Shown here in pieces: positions 1-7,606 of a stretch of DNA of 32,842 bases. Within the stretch, counting starts at the first letter, position 1; every line of letters starts with the position of its first letter. A program made the translations under genes and the position numbers. The stretch is from an uncultured Spirochaetales bacterium (GTDB lineage: Bacteria; Spirochaetota; Spirochaetia; Sphaerochaetales; Sphaerochaetaceae), in the NCBI GenBank assembly GCA_949282255.1, contig CASDPA010000025.1, positions 1 to 32,842 of the forward strand, read 5' to 3'. Under the pieces are notes generated by a model, which ran no database searches, was not told where the DNA came from, and worked only from the letters and a program-made list of their open reading frames with translations.

Positions 1-1193
1 GAAGCCTTCCAGCTTGCCAGTTGAGATCGGATGGGAGGCGTGGGCGATGAGGCCATCAATCCGCTTCTCTTTAAGTTCGGCGAATCTCATCAATGCAGGA
101 ATACCGCTTGCCTTGGCTCCCTCGAACCATGCTGTCCAGCCATTTCTGGCTTCATCTTCATCCCTGAGATCGAAAAGCCTTGCCATTTCCTCCTTCATTG
201 CATGGCACAGTGCAAGATCGGTATGGTCATCAAGTATCTTCTTCAGACAGGAGGCCTCATCATCTGAAAGGCCGTCTTCTCCTGCAAGGAGGATCCATCT
301 GGCTCTCTTCACTTCGCAATAGAGACGCTTTTCTTCCTTCATCTCAGCCCAGAGACCTCCGTCCTCCCTCAGCTGCCTTGCCTTGTCCCTGTGCTTTCTT
401 GCTTCATCCAGCCTGACTGTTCCAAGGACATCCTTGCCGAACTGCGCCTGCATGTGGTAGCGGTCGTAGACTATCCTGGCATGCGGCAGATTCTCACTTA
501 TCAGTACATGTATGAGGCATTCATGTCCATTGCCACGGCCTCGACCTCTGAAAGGTGATCCACATCTATTTCCTGGAAGAAGATAGCAAAGTCTGCCTTA
601 GTCCTTCCTTTCCCTACCCAGATCACATCCCCTGTATCCAGATCCATTACACACGTTGCATACCTGTGCCCCTTGTGGATGGCGAATTCATCTACTGCCA
701 GATGCTTCGGCTTGTATCCTCCTTCAAGTAGTTTCCGCCTCCTGTCTGCAATTGCCTCGTCCATGATCTGCTGCTGTATGTGCTTTATCGTATCCCAGTG
801 CACCCTTGTGATCTTCTGGACGGTTGAAATAGGTATGTTGAAGCGCAGGAATGAACTTATCCATGATGCAGCACGCTCACTTATCCTCGTCTCCGGATAT
901 CTGAATGGAATCTCCTCGCAGAATGTCTTTGCACAGCTCTGACATCTGTACCGGTGGTAGCTTATCTCCAGATCCTGCCTTGTCCCGGAATAGAGGGGCA
1001 TGTCACGCAGCTTCATGCTGCAGCGGCCCAGGATGTGCACATGTCCTTTGCAGTAGGGGCACCTTTCTTCTGCTGTTTCCTTCTTGCTTGCCAGATGCAG
1101 TACCAGCCGATGCCCGTCTTCTCCTATCTCTGTATTGATGTATTCATATGGTTGAAGTGATGGATTATTTGCTATAATTTGTTCTAAGAGCAT
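1..1193 (-). pseudogene. ISL3-family transposase, frameshifted and cut by the window edge
   Basis: The minus strand from 1193 encodes the N-terminal zinc-ribbon part of an ISL3 transposase (CPYC...CQSC cysteines), a helix-turn-helix-like middle and the first part of the DDE catalytic core (AVDEFAIHKGHRY, then VEAVAMDMNASY). The reading frame stops at 501-503. Continuing in the next frame from about 508 down to 1 gives the expected rest of the protein: ISENLPHARIVYDRYHMQAQFGKDVLG and, at the window edge, STGKLEGF. One base appears to be missing near 505-512, where a related relic at 1301-2075 reads NESYNALIS. ISL3 elements are not known for programmed frameshifting, so this is either a dead copy or a sequencing error. 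The C-terminal end lies outside the window. Family assignment is confident; the inactive status rests on a single base. Confidence 0.85.
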
Positions 1194-1245
1194 GTGTTCG
1201 TCCTATGTTTTGTGTGGTAACTAAACTTTAGAACTCACATGCTCT
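1181..1245 (-). promoter_or_regulatory. Inverted repeats enclosing the transposase start codon
   Basis: A perfect 10-bp inverted repeat, AGAGCATGTG at 1187-1196 and CACATGCTCT at 1236-1245, brackets the leader of the transposase. The start codon (CAT at 1191-1193 on the plus strand) is inside one arm. A second 6-bp pair, GTTCTA at 1181-1186 and TAGAAC at 1229-1234, is arranged so that both pairs together would form a pseudoknot. In a transcript that reads in from outside the element, folding would hide the start codon. Hairpins of this kind that block read-through expression are known for IS10, IS50 and IS200; applying the idea here is an inference. Confidence 0.55.
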
Positions 1246-1265
1246 CTTTTTCGATCTCTATCTCT

Positions 1266-1300
1266 CATCCCTCAGCTTTCCGTGAAGAACCGATTTTTTT
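1266..1300. repeat. Element-end repeat, copy 1 (paired with 2077-2110)
   Basis: The segment reading CATCC-CTCAGCTTTCCGTGAAGAACC is repeated in the same orientation at 2077-2102 with only a few differences. Both copies lie just upstream of the transposase start side of an ISL3 relic, so they probably mark equivalent ends of two tandem elements. The opposite end of the first element is outside the window and a clear matching left end of the second was not found, so the exact terminal inverted repeat could not be defined. Confidence 0.55.
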
Positions 1301-2075
1301 ACTTAGGATTGCAAAAAAAAGCTTTGCACGTTTTCTTAGGAGATATGGATATGTTCGGAGGGATGGAAACGTTATCAGGGAGAAGAAAAAGTTTTCATTC
1401 CCGGATCCATAGCCAATTCTCTTGGTGACCTTGATTCTGTTGTTGAAGCCTTCAAGCTTGCCGTTAGAAATTGTATGAGAGGTATGTCAACCAAACCATC
1501 GAACCCCTTTTCATTCAGCTGGACAAAGCTCACCAGAGCAAAAATGCCGTTTGCTTTCGCATCTTAAAACCTTGCCGGTCATCCTTTCCGAACTGGGCCT
1601 GCATAAGATGACGGTCTTAGACTATCTTGGTGTGAGTCGTGTTCACGCTTATCAGGGCATTGTATGATTCGTTCATGTTTATGGCCAATGCCTCGACATC
1701 GGAAAGGTGATCCATATACATTCCCTGAAAGAAGATGGCAAGGTCCGTCTTCGTTCTTTCTTTTATACCCAGAGTACATCTCCTGTGTCGATATTCATCA
1801 CGCATGTGGCATAACTGTATCCCTGTAGGTGGAGGACTCATCCACCGCACGATGTCTAGACTTGTATCCCTTTCTGGCAAATTCCCGATGTCTGTTTTCC
1901 AGCGCCTTGCCCATCAACATCCTCTGGATACGGTTTATAGTAGTACTCCCGTTACCCTCTGTATTGCGGTTATCGGTATATTGAAACGAAGAAAGGAGCT
2001 TATCTATGTCGCAACCTGTTCACTTATCCTTGTCTTCGGATATTTTAATGGAGTCTCATCACGAAAAGTCCTTAT
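1301..2075 (-). pseudogene. Degraded ISL3-family transposase relic, second copy
   Basis: Fragments of the same transposase family as the copy at 1-1193 can be read on the minus strand in several frames. About 1617-1880 holds the DDE core (KTDLAIFFQGMYMDHLSDVEALAINMNESYNALIS, read in pieces), about 1440-1560 holds the KANGIFALVSFVQLNEKGFDG and SNGKLEGFNNRIK region, and 1310-1440 holds the C-terminal tail. The spacer between FGKD and the KANGI region is largely deleted, as is the N-terminal zinc-ribbon part between about 2050 and 2077. Many small frameshifts mean this is an old, non-functional copy, more decayed than its neighbour. It sits directly against the end of copy 1 and about 20 nt beyond the mtnA stop codon. 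Confidence 0.8.
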
Positions 2076-2076
2076 G

Positions 2077-2110
2077 CATCCTCGGCTTTCCGTGATGAAC
2101 CAGAAAAATA
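2077..2110. repeat. Element-end repeat, copy 2 (paired with 1266-1300)
   Basis: Reads CATC-CTCGGCTTTCCGTGATGAACC and closely matches 1266-1292 in the same orientation. It is taken as the outer end of the degraded ISL3 copy, which places the insertion boundary about 17 nt from the end of mtnA. Confidence 0.55.
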
Positions 2111-2126
2111 AGACATATGCCTTGAA

Positions 2127-3152
2127 TCAGATGCTTTCTCCTTTCTTGATTCTTTCGATGTTCAAATCGAATGGCGGACGGATTATTCCTTTTTCCGTGA
2201 TTATCCCTGTTATGTTCTGGTGCGGTGTCACATCAAACGATGGGTTGTATACATCGATTTGCTCAGGCGCCACTAAAACCCCACCTGGACGTATCACTTC
2301 GTCCTTGCTCCTTTGCTCGATAGGAATGTCCACTCCCTTTTTCATCTCAAAGTCTATCGTGCTTGTGGGGGCTGCGGAATAGAACGGTACGCCATATTGC
2401 TTGCATATCACACTGAGCGCGAATGTTCCCAGTTTGTTTGCCACATCTCCTTCTGCGGTGATCCTGTCCGCACCGAGTATGACAAGATCTATCTTGCCAT
2501 CCCTTATCAGTGTCGCAGCAGCGCTGTCTGGAATCAGCGTGGAAGGGATGCCTGCATGGACAAGCTCCCACGCTGTAAGCCTCGCGCCTTGAAACCTGGG
2601 CCTTGTCTCATCTGCATAGACGTGGATGTTCTTTCCATCGTAATGGGCCTTCTTGATTATTCCCAGTGCGGTTCCCCATCCGCAGGTGGCAAGAGCGCCT
2701 GTATTGCAGTGGGTGAGGATCACATCGTTCTTTCTTATGACCGTGCTTCCGATTTTTGCCATCTTATGGTTCATGGCAATATCCTCTTCCACGATCAGAT
2801 CTGCTTCTTTAAGCAGCATGGAAGACTCATAGCCGCAGTTTTCCGCTTTTTTCATCATACGGTCCACCGCCCACATGAGATTTACAGCCGTGGGACGCGA
2901 GGAACGGATCAGCTGGCATTTTTCAAAAAAGAGATTCCTGTCGCCCTTTGATTCCAATGCTGCAAGGTATACACCATATCCTGCACAGCCGCCGATTGCA
3001 GGAGCTCCGCGAACAACCATGTCGGAAATTGCAAAGGCAACATCCTTCGAATTCTTGCAGATGAAGTATTCGAATCTTGTCGGTAATACCCGCTGGTCGA
3101 TGAGCACAAGCTCTCCGTTTTTGAATTCCAGTGCTTTGAAATCTTCGTCCAT
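2127..3152 (-). CDS. mtnA: S-methyl-5-thioribose-1-phosphate isomerase
   Basis: This cytosolic enzyme converts 5-methylthioribose-1-phosphate to 5-methylthioribulose-1-phosphate in methylthioadenosine salvage. The 341-residue product has the usual family length. Visible signatures are VLIDQRVLP near residue 20, RGAPAIG at 48-54, the catalytic-cysteine segment LTHCNTGAL with Cys149, and LGADRI with the catalytic Asp229. I chose the ATG at 3152 because MDEDFKALEFKNGELVLIDQR is a normal MtnA N-terminus and an AAGGAAGG ribosome site precedes it; an in-frame ATG at 3203 would add 17 atypical residues. It begins 1 nt after the cupin gene stop codon and is last in a deaminase-cupin-mtnA operon. An ISL3 relic begins about 17 nt after its stop. 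The related eIF2B-type family could be confused with it, but the Cys and Asp catalytic pair supports MtnA. Confidence 0.93.
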   Translation of the reverse strand: MDEDFKALEFKNGELVLIDQRVLPTRFEYFICKNSKDVAFAISDMVVRGAPAIGGCAGYGVYLAALESKGDRNLFFEKCQLIRSSRPTAVNLMWAVDRMMKKAENCGYESSMLLKEADLIVEEDIAMNHKMAKIGSTVIRKNDVILTHCNTGALATCGWGTALGIIKKAHYDGKNIHVYADETRPRFQGARLTAWELVHAGIPSTLIPDSAAATLIRDGKIDLVILGADRITAEGDVANKLGTFALSVICKQYGVPFYSAAPTSTIDFEMKKGVDIPIEQRSKDEVIRPGGVLVAPEQIDVYNPSFDVTPHQNITGIITEKGIIRPPFDLNIERIKKGESI

Positions 3153-3153
3153 A

Positions 3154-3474
3154 TTATAAAAAATCCTTCCTTTGTGGTGTGAAAATATCAAGTAGCTCTC
3201 CATCCTCGAGACAAATCAAGGAGTGTTTAACTCCGGAGGGTACGAAAACACTGTCTCCGGTCTTGAGCACATGCTCGTTCCCGTCAAGATTGAACTCGAA
3301 TCTTCCCTTGATCACATAAGCAATCTGGGTATTATCATGGCTGTGCTCTTCTCCGATGGCCCCTTGCTTGAAATACAAATGGCAGCACATGAGCTCCTCG
3401 TCGTGGGCGAGAATTTTCCTTTCGGTCTTTTCATTCAGCTTGGATGCAAAAATATCTTTGTCTATGAAAAACAT
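3154..3474 (-). CDS. KdgF-like single-domain cupin protein
   Basis: A 106-residue small beta-barrel protein with both cupin motifs: GEEHSHDNTQ supplies His44, His46 and Gln50, and VPSGVKHS supplies His84, a complete set of likely metal ligands. The C-terminal LDIFTPQRKDF resembles KdgF, the pectin/alginate uronate ring-opening cupin. The gene is separated from the upstream deaminase by 1 nt and from mtnA by 1 nt, and has a strong AAGGAGG site overlapping the end of the deaminase, so it is co-translated with methylthioadenosine salvage genes. That context suggests a role on a methylthio-sugar phosphate; in Rhodospirillum rubrum a cupin releases methanethiol from 1-methylthioxylulose-5-phosphate. 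The cupin fold is certain; the substrate is not known. Confidence 0.85.
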   Translation of the reverse strand: MFFIDKDIFASKLNEKTERKILAHDEELMCCHLYFKQGAIGEEHSHDNTQIAYVIKGRFEFNLDGNEHVLKTGDSVFVPSGVKHSLICLEDGELLDIFTPQRKDFL

Positions 3475-3475
3475 C

Positions 3476-4753
3476 TTACCTCCTTTTTATGTCGTCCCAG
3501 CATTCTTCGACGTCTTTGATAATTTTATCTTCATCAATGGTGAGAAGCTTCCTGTTTTCCATAAGGCAGTTGCCTCGGCACCATAATGAGGTTATGTTCT
3601 CTTCATCCGCACTATATACTATTGCAGAAAACGGGTCGTTCATGGGTCTCATGTTGATTCCCGGTGTAATGAGCATGAAATCGGCATCCTTTCCCTCTTC
3701 CAGTGTCCCGATCCTGTCCTCCAAACCTAGAGCCCGTGCACCATTTATTGTGGCCATGGATATTATGTCATATGCGCTTACAAGAGCCGGTTTCCTGTTT
3801 ATGGTCGCCGCCATAAGCGCCGCGACATGCATCTCCTCAAGCATGTTGAGGTTGTTGTTGCTGCTCGCTCCATCCGTCCCGAGCGCGACATTGATTCCTT
3901 CTTTCATCAGCTTGGAAACATCAAGGGTACCGGAAGCGAGCTTTGCATTGCTTGAGGGATTGTGAACAACACTCAATTCCATATCTTTCAGGATCTGAAT
4001 CTCCTTATCGGTCAACCAGACCCCATGTGCGATATATCCCCTGACGCCGCTGCATCCTATGCTTTTCAGATATTCAAGAGGTGTGAGTCCGGTCTCTTTT
4101 ACTGAATCCTCCACCTCCTTTTGGGTCTCACTTAAATGCGTATGCATCATGCACCCGGTTTTCTTTGTCATTTCAAAAGCTTTCTGATAAGTCTCCTTGG
4201 TGCATGTGTATATGGCATGAGGCGCGAAATCGACACGGTATCTGTCATCATTGTCGATTTTGTCGAGTAGTATGGGCAGCTGTGTCGATATCCTTTTTTC
4301 CGTATCCACAATGTCTCCGAACAACGTCTGTCCGGCTATTGCACGTATTCCCGCTTCTTTAGCCGCCTGTATGGTCTGATCCGCGAAGAAATACATGTCT
4401 GCAAAGCATGTGCAGCCGGATTTGATGAGTTCTGCGGCCCCAAGACGGCTGGCTTTAAGTATATCATCCCCATTAAGCTTATCCTCGATCGGGAAGATTT
4501 CGGAAAGCCATGCCTGAAGATTCTCAAGCCCATCCTTGTAATTCCTCATCAGAATCATGGCAAGATGGGTATGTGCATTGACAAATGAGGGTAGGGCGAT
4601 TTTTCCATCCGCGTCAATTATCTTATCTGCATCCAGATCCTTTGCCTTTCCCACGTAGGCAATTTTTCCACCGTCTATAAGAATATCCCCGACAAATGAG
4701 AAGTCCTTTTTTGTCATGGGGATTATTAATGCGTTCTTAACAAGTGTCTTCAT
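3476..4753 (-). CDS. mtaD: 5-methylthioadenosine/S-adenosylhomocysteine deaminase (amidohydrolase)
   Basis: A 425-residue metal-dependent amidohydrolase of the MTA/SAH deaminase (TRZ/ATZ) family, expected to convert methylthioadenosine or S-adenosylhomocysteine to the inosyl form. Metal and catalytic residues are visible: NAHTHLAM with His61 and His63, MHTHLSE with His204, His206 and Glu209, AHGVWL with His243 and LGTDGASSNNN with Asp294. I place the start at 4753 (MKTLVKNALI), which matches the family N-terminus; an in-frame start at 4825 would lie inside the upstream gene's terminator. There is no Shine-Dalgarno; a promoter ends 9 nt before the ATG. It leads an operon with a cupin and mtnA. 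Other amidohydrolases such as guanine or chlorohydrolases are possible but the mtnA linkage favours MTA. Confidence 0.85.
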   Translation of the reverse strand: MKTLVKNALIIPMTKKDFSFVGDILIDGGKIAYVGKAKDLDADKIIDADGKIALPSFVNAHTHLAMILMRNYKDGLENLQAWLSEIFPIEDKLNGDDILKASRLGAAELIKSGCTCFADMYFFADQTIQAAKEAGIRAIAGQTLFGDIVDTEKRISTQLPILLDKIDNDDRYRVDFAPHAIYTCTKETYQKAFEMTKKTGCMMHTHLSETQKEVEDSVKETGLTPLEYLKSIGCSGVRGYIAHGVWLTDKEIQILKDMELSVVHNPSSNAKLASGTLDVSKLMKEGINVALGTDGASSNNNLNMLEEMHVAALMAATINRKPALVSAYDIISMATINGARALGLEDRIGTLEEGKDADFMLITPGINMRPMNDPFSAIVYSADEENITSLWCRGNCLMENRKLLTIDEDKIIKDVEECWDDIKRR

Positions 4754-4762
4754 ATCCGATAC

Positions 4763-4792
4763 AGTATAACCGTTTATGGACTTTTTGAGCAA
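4763..4792 (-). promoter_or_regulatory. Predicted promoter of the mtaD-cupin-mtnA operon
   Basis: On the minus strand TTGCTC (4787-4792), an 18-nt spacer and TATACT (4763-4768) form a good sigma-70-type promoter. The -10 box ends 9 nt before the ATG at 4753, so transcription should begin at or within a few bases of the start codon. The -35 box overlaps the T-tract of the terminator of the upstream acyl-CoA synthetase gene. Confidence 0.6.
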
Positions 4793-4816
4793 AAAAAAGA
4801 AGCGGCAGAGCCGCTC
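4791..4816 (-). terminator. Rho-independent terminator of the acyl-CoA synthetase gene
   Basis: On the minus strand AGCGGC-TCT-GCCGCT is followed by TTC and a run of eight T. The stem lies 6-20 nt after the stop codon at 4822 and separates this gene from the MTA operon downstream. Confidence 0.85.
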
Positions 4817-4821
4817 CTTCG

Positions 4822-6540
4822 TCACGCTTGGACTGTATTGCGCTTTATTTTCTTTGTTGTTGTCATTTCCATCGGTTCTTTCAAGATGGTGATCTTCTCG
4901 ATCTTCTTGTAACCGGAGAGGTTTTTATTAACCTCCTGCACCACCTGTCCGATATCCTTTGCAACTGCTTCCTCGTCGAGATTCTTATCCTTGTAGTAGT
5001 CCTTGCTGGGGTAGATGACCGCCTCGATGCATTCGCACGGCACATCCTTTTTCTGCTGGAAGCCACGGATAAGGATCTGCTCAACCTGGGTGTAAAGCTG
5101 GAACATATCCTCGATTTCTTCAGGGAATACGTTCTTGCCACCTTCGGTGACGATGATATTCTTCTTTCTTCCTTTGAGATACAAGTAGTTCTCATTGTCA
5201 AGATAGCCGAGATCTCCGGTTCTTAGATAGCCGTTTTCATCAAATAGGGCTTTTGTATTCTCCTCGTCGTTGTAATATCCTTTGCAGATGTTCGGACCTT
5301 TGACCCGGATTTCGCCGATTCCTTCCTGGTTCTTGTCTGCGATGATCATGTCGACAAAGCTGAGGACCTTGCCCACGGAATCCACCTTGAAATGCTCGGG
5401 CGGGTTGAGTGTGAGGATGGGGCTTGTTTCTGTAAGCCCGTAGCCCTGCAGGAAATTCAGTCCCATCTGTTGGTACTGCTTGAAAACCCTTGGGGAAAGA
5501 GGTCCTGCTCCGCAGATGAGAAGCTTTGAACTGTCAAGACCGACCTGGCTGAGGATTTTCTTGTTGAAAAAACCTCTCAAAGGCGCTTTTCCCGTGGTCT
5601 TTTTGAAGAAGCCGTTTACGGCCATAAGGAATCTGATCAGGCCATAGGTCACGACTCCTTTTTTTCTGACTTTGTCGAAAATGCCGGAAATCACCTTGTT
5701 GTATAAAAGGGGAATTCCCATGAAGACCGTGACTTTGCCCATCTTGAGATCTGCAATCATCCTGGAAACCACGATGCCATGGCCGAAAAGGCATTCCGCT
5801 CCGTGCCTGACCGTTTCAAGAAGCACTGCGGTGCAGCAGTAGCTGTGGTGTAATGGAAGGAGTGCGTAAAGTACGTCATGCTCGTTTACACTCATTCCAT
5901 TTGCCGCCTGGTATACGTTTGAAACGAGGTTTTTGTGGGTGAGCACAGCACCCTTCTCGTTTCCCGTGGTTCCACTTGTAAAGAGGATTGCGGCAGTGTC
6001 GTTTTCATCCAAAAGGACCCTTGTTTCCATGAGGTTTGCGCTCGTCATTTCGGTGACCTTGGTATAGCTGTCACTCTTTCCTTTGAGCATGCCGACTCCT
6101 GCAAGAGCCTCGAACCAGGGATTCGACCTGTTCTTCATCTTTTCAAGAACATCGAAATCGGCAATGACGAATTTCACACCCGCATATTCGCTGAGCATCA
6201 TGAAGCGCTCGGTCTTCATCTGGTTGTCGATAGGTACGACGATCGCTCCTGCAAAGAGGATTGCAAAATAGGAAAGAGCCCATTCCGGGCTGTTCTTACC
6301 GTTCAAAGCAACCCTATCGCCTTTTTTGACTCCTTTGTCCCTAAGATAGGAGGCTATGCCAAGAATCTTCTTCTTTGCCTCTCCATAGGTTATTGTCTTT
6401 CTTTCCGGATCGAAGACACTGAAGCATACATTGTTTTTATAACGCTGTTCCGCCATTAAAAAAAGTTCCGGAACAGTTGGCCATTCGCCTTTCACAAGAC
6501 TTCCTTTAAAATCCTGTATTTCATCCCATGCGTTTTTCAT
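4822..6540 (-). CDS. AMP-dependent long-chain acyl-CoA synthetase
   Basis: A 572-residue ANL-superfamily enzyme that would activate a carboxylic acid, probably a fatty acid, to an acyl-adenylate and then acyl-CoA. The P-loop-like motif ILFTSGTTGNEKGAVLTH lies near residues 180-200, the adenylate motif GYGLTETSP near 370, and the hinge motif YLRTGDLGYLD near 440; the C-terminal TTTKKIKRN carries the likely catalytic lysine. The start at 6540 (MKNAWDEIQDF) fits the family and lies 7 nt after a -10 box; the longer ATG at 6576 would lie inside the -35 region. Single-gene transcription unit, ended by the hairpin at 4791-4816. No signal peptide or membrane segment is obvious. Substrate chain length cannot be read from sequence. 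Confidence 0.88.
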   Translation of the reverse strand: MKNAWDEIQDFKGSLVKGEWPTVPELFLMAEQRYKNNVCFSVFDPERKTITYGEAKKKILGIASYLRDKGVKKGDRVALNGKNSPEWALSYFAILFAGAIVVPIDNQMKTERFMMLSEYAGVKFVIADFDVLEKMKNRSNPWFEALAGVGMLKGKSDSYTKVTEMTSANLMETRVLLDENDTAAILFTSGTTGNEKGAVLTHKNLVSNVYQAANGMSVNEHDVLYALLPLHHSYCCTAVLLETVRHGAECLFGHGIVVSRMIADLKMGKVTVFMGIPLLYNKVISGIFDKVRKKGVVTYGLIRFLMAVNGFFKKTTGKAPLRGFFNKKILSQVGLDSSKLLICGAGPLSPRVFKQYQQMGLNFLQGYGLTETSPILTLNPPEHFKVDSVGKVLSFVDMIIADKNQEGIGEIRVKGPNICKGYYNDEENTKALFDENGYLRTGDLGYLDNENYLYLKGRKKNIIVTEGGKNVFPEEIEDMFQLYTQVEQILIRGFQQKKDVPCECIEAVIYPSKDYYKDKNLDEEAVAKDIGQVVQEVNKNLSGYKKIEKITILKEPMEMTTTKKIKRNTVQA

Positions 6541-6547
6541 GCTTCTA

Positions 6548-6577
6548 ATATTGACAAATCGTTTACAGAGTGTCAAT
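6548..6577 (-). promoter_or_regulatory. Promoter of the acyl-CoA synthetase gene with overlapping inverted repeat
   Basis: On the minus strand a perfect TTGACA (6571-6576), a 17-nt spacer and CAATAT (6548-6553) end 7 nt before the ATG at 6540, predicting a leaderless mRNA. The same DNA forms a 7-bp inverted repeat, ATTGACA at 6550-6556 and TGTCAAT at 6571-6577, so a second TTGACA faces the other way toward cysK. It could be an operator for a dimeric regulator or a coincidence of two -35-like boxes. Confidence 0.6.
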
Positions 6578-6656
6578 AACGTTAATAATCACCAGATAGA
6601 TAATTATGACTAGTACACGGTTTTGAAGGCAGAATCCTGCATTTTCATATTTTTCG

Positions 6657-6685
6657 TTGATTCGTCGGTTGTTTACTTATATCTT
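6657..6685 (+). promoter_or_regulatory. Predicted promoter of cysK
   Basis: TTGATT (6657-6662), a 17-nt spacer and TATCTT (6680-6685) lie so that the -10 box ends 6 nt before the ATG at 6692. No Shine-Dalgarno is present, so a leaderless mRNA is expected. The remaining 6578-6656 stretch shows no gene. Confidence 0.55.
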
Positions 6686-6691
6686 TTTCCT

Positions 6692-7606
6692 ATGAAATAT
6701 GAAAATTTGAATTCTCTTGTCGGACATACTCCGATACTCAGGGTAAATAATCTTGTGCATGTTCCAGTTAAGCTCTATGCCAAGCTCGAATACTATAACC
6801 CGTTTTCTTCTGCAAAAGACAGGGTTGCGTTCAAATTGCTCGAAGGGGCGCTTGAAAGAGGGGATATCGATAAGGATACCCTTGTTGTCGAACCGACAAG
6901 TGGGAATACAGGCATAGCCTTGGCTGCCGCATGCGCAAGCATGGGCATTAGATGCATGATAATCATGCCGGAAAACATGAGTGAGGAAAGGAAGCGTCTT
7001 GTAAGGGCTTTTGGTGCGCAGCTTGTGCTCACCCCCAAGCAAAAGGGCATTGCAGGCTCGCTTGAAGAAGCGCACAGGGTGAAGAAGGAAATAGGTAATG
7101 TGTTCATTCCCAACCAGTTTGAGAATCCCGGCAATCCCCTTGCGCATTATCTTTCAACAGGTCCTGAGATATATTCGGATCTTCCTGAAATCGATGTGCT
7201 TGTATGTGCTTTCGGCACCGGTGGCACAATCAGCGGTTGCGCAAGATATCTCAAGGAAAAAAAGGATGTCATGGTTGTCGGGGTCGAGCCTGAAGAAAGT
7301 CCTCTTGTCTCAAAAGGGAAGGCGGGAGCCCATACCATTCAGGGAATAGGAGCTAATTTCATACCAGAGAATTTCGATAAGTCATTGGTGGACGAAATAG
7401 TAACTGTAAAAGGCGTGGATGCAGTTGCAATGAGCCGGCTTGCAATGAGGAAGAGCGGCATATTTGCGGGAATAAGCAGCGGAGCTGCGCTGAAGGCCGC
7501 ATCGGATATCGCAGTAAAGCATCCGGACAAAACTGTATTGGCCATCCTTACCGATACTGCCGAGAGATATCTTTCAGGTATTCTCTTTGAAGATCAGGGG
7601 GTCTGA
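6692..7606 (+). CDS. cysK: Cysteine synthase (O-acetylserine sulfhydrylase)
   Basis: A 304-residue fold-type II PLP enzyme that replaces the acetyl group of O-acetylserine with sulfide to make cysteine. Visible motifs are the PLP lysine segment PFSSAKDRVA near residue 40, PTSGNTGIALA for the cofactor and substrate loop, GTGGTISG for phosphate binding and GISSGAAL near the C-terminus. Start at 6692 (MKYENLNSLVGHTPIL) matches the family; an earlier in-frame start at 6623 would add a hydrophobic piece that is really promoter DNA. The last 33 nt overlap the end of the convergent HAD gene, with no terminator between. Cystathionine beta-synthase-like or O-phosphoserine-using variants cannot be excluded. 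Confidence 0.9.
   Translation: MKYENLNSLVGHTPILRVNNLVHVPVKLYAKLEYYNPFSSAKDRVAFKLLEGALERGDIDKDTLVVEPTSGNTGIALAAACASMGIRCMIIMPENMSEERKRLVRAFGAQLVLTPKQKGIAGSLEEAHRVKKEIGNVFIPNQFENPGNPLAHYLSTGPEIYSDLPEIDVLVCAFGTGGTISGCARYLKEKKDVMVVGVEPEESPLVSKGKAGAHTIQGIGANFIPENFDKSLVDEIVTVKGVDAVAMSRLAMRKSGIFAGISSGAALKAASDIAVKHPDKTVLAILTDTAERYLSGILFEDQGV

Noticed and set aside
501-515. Programmed frameshifting in the ISL3 transposase
   Set aside because: There is no slippery heptamer or stimulatory structure, and the family is not known to use it; a single-base loss explains the break.
1735-2382. A 215-codon plus-strand open frame across the ISL3 relic and the end of mtnA
   Set aside because: It is antisense to recognisable transposase and MtnA coding sequence and has no domain of its own.
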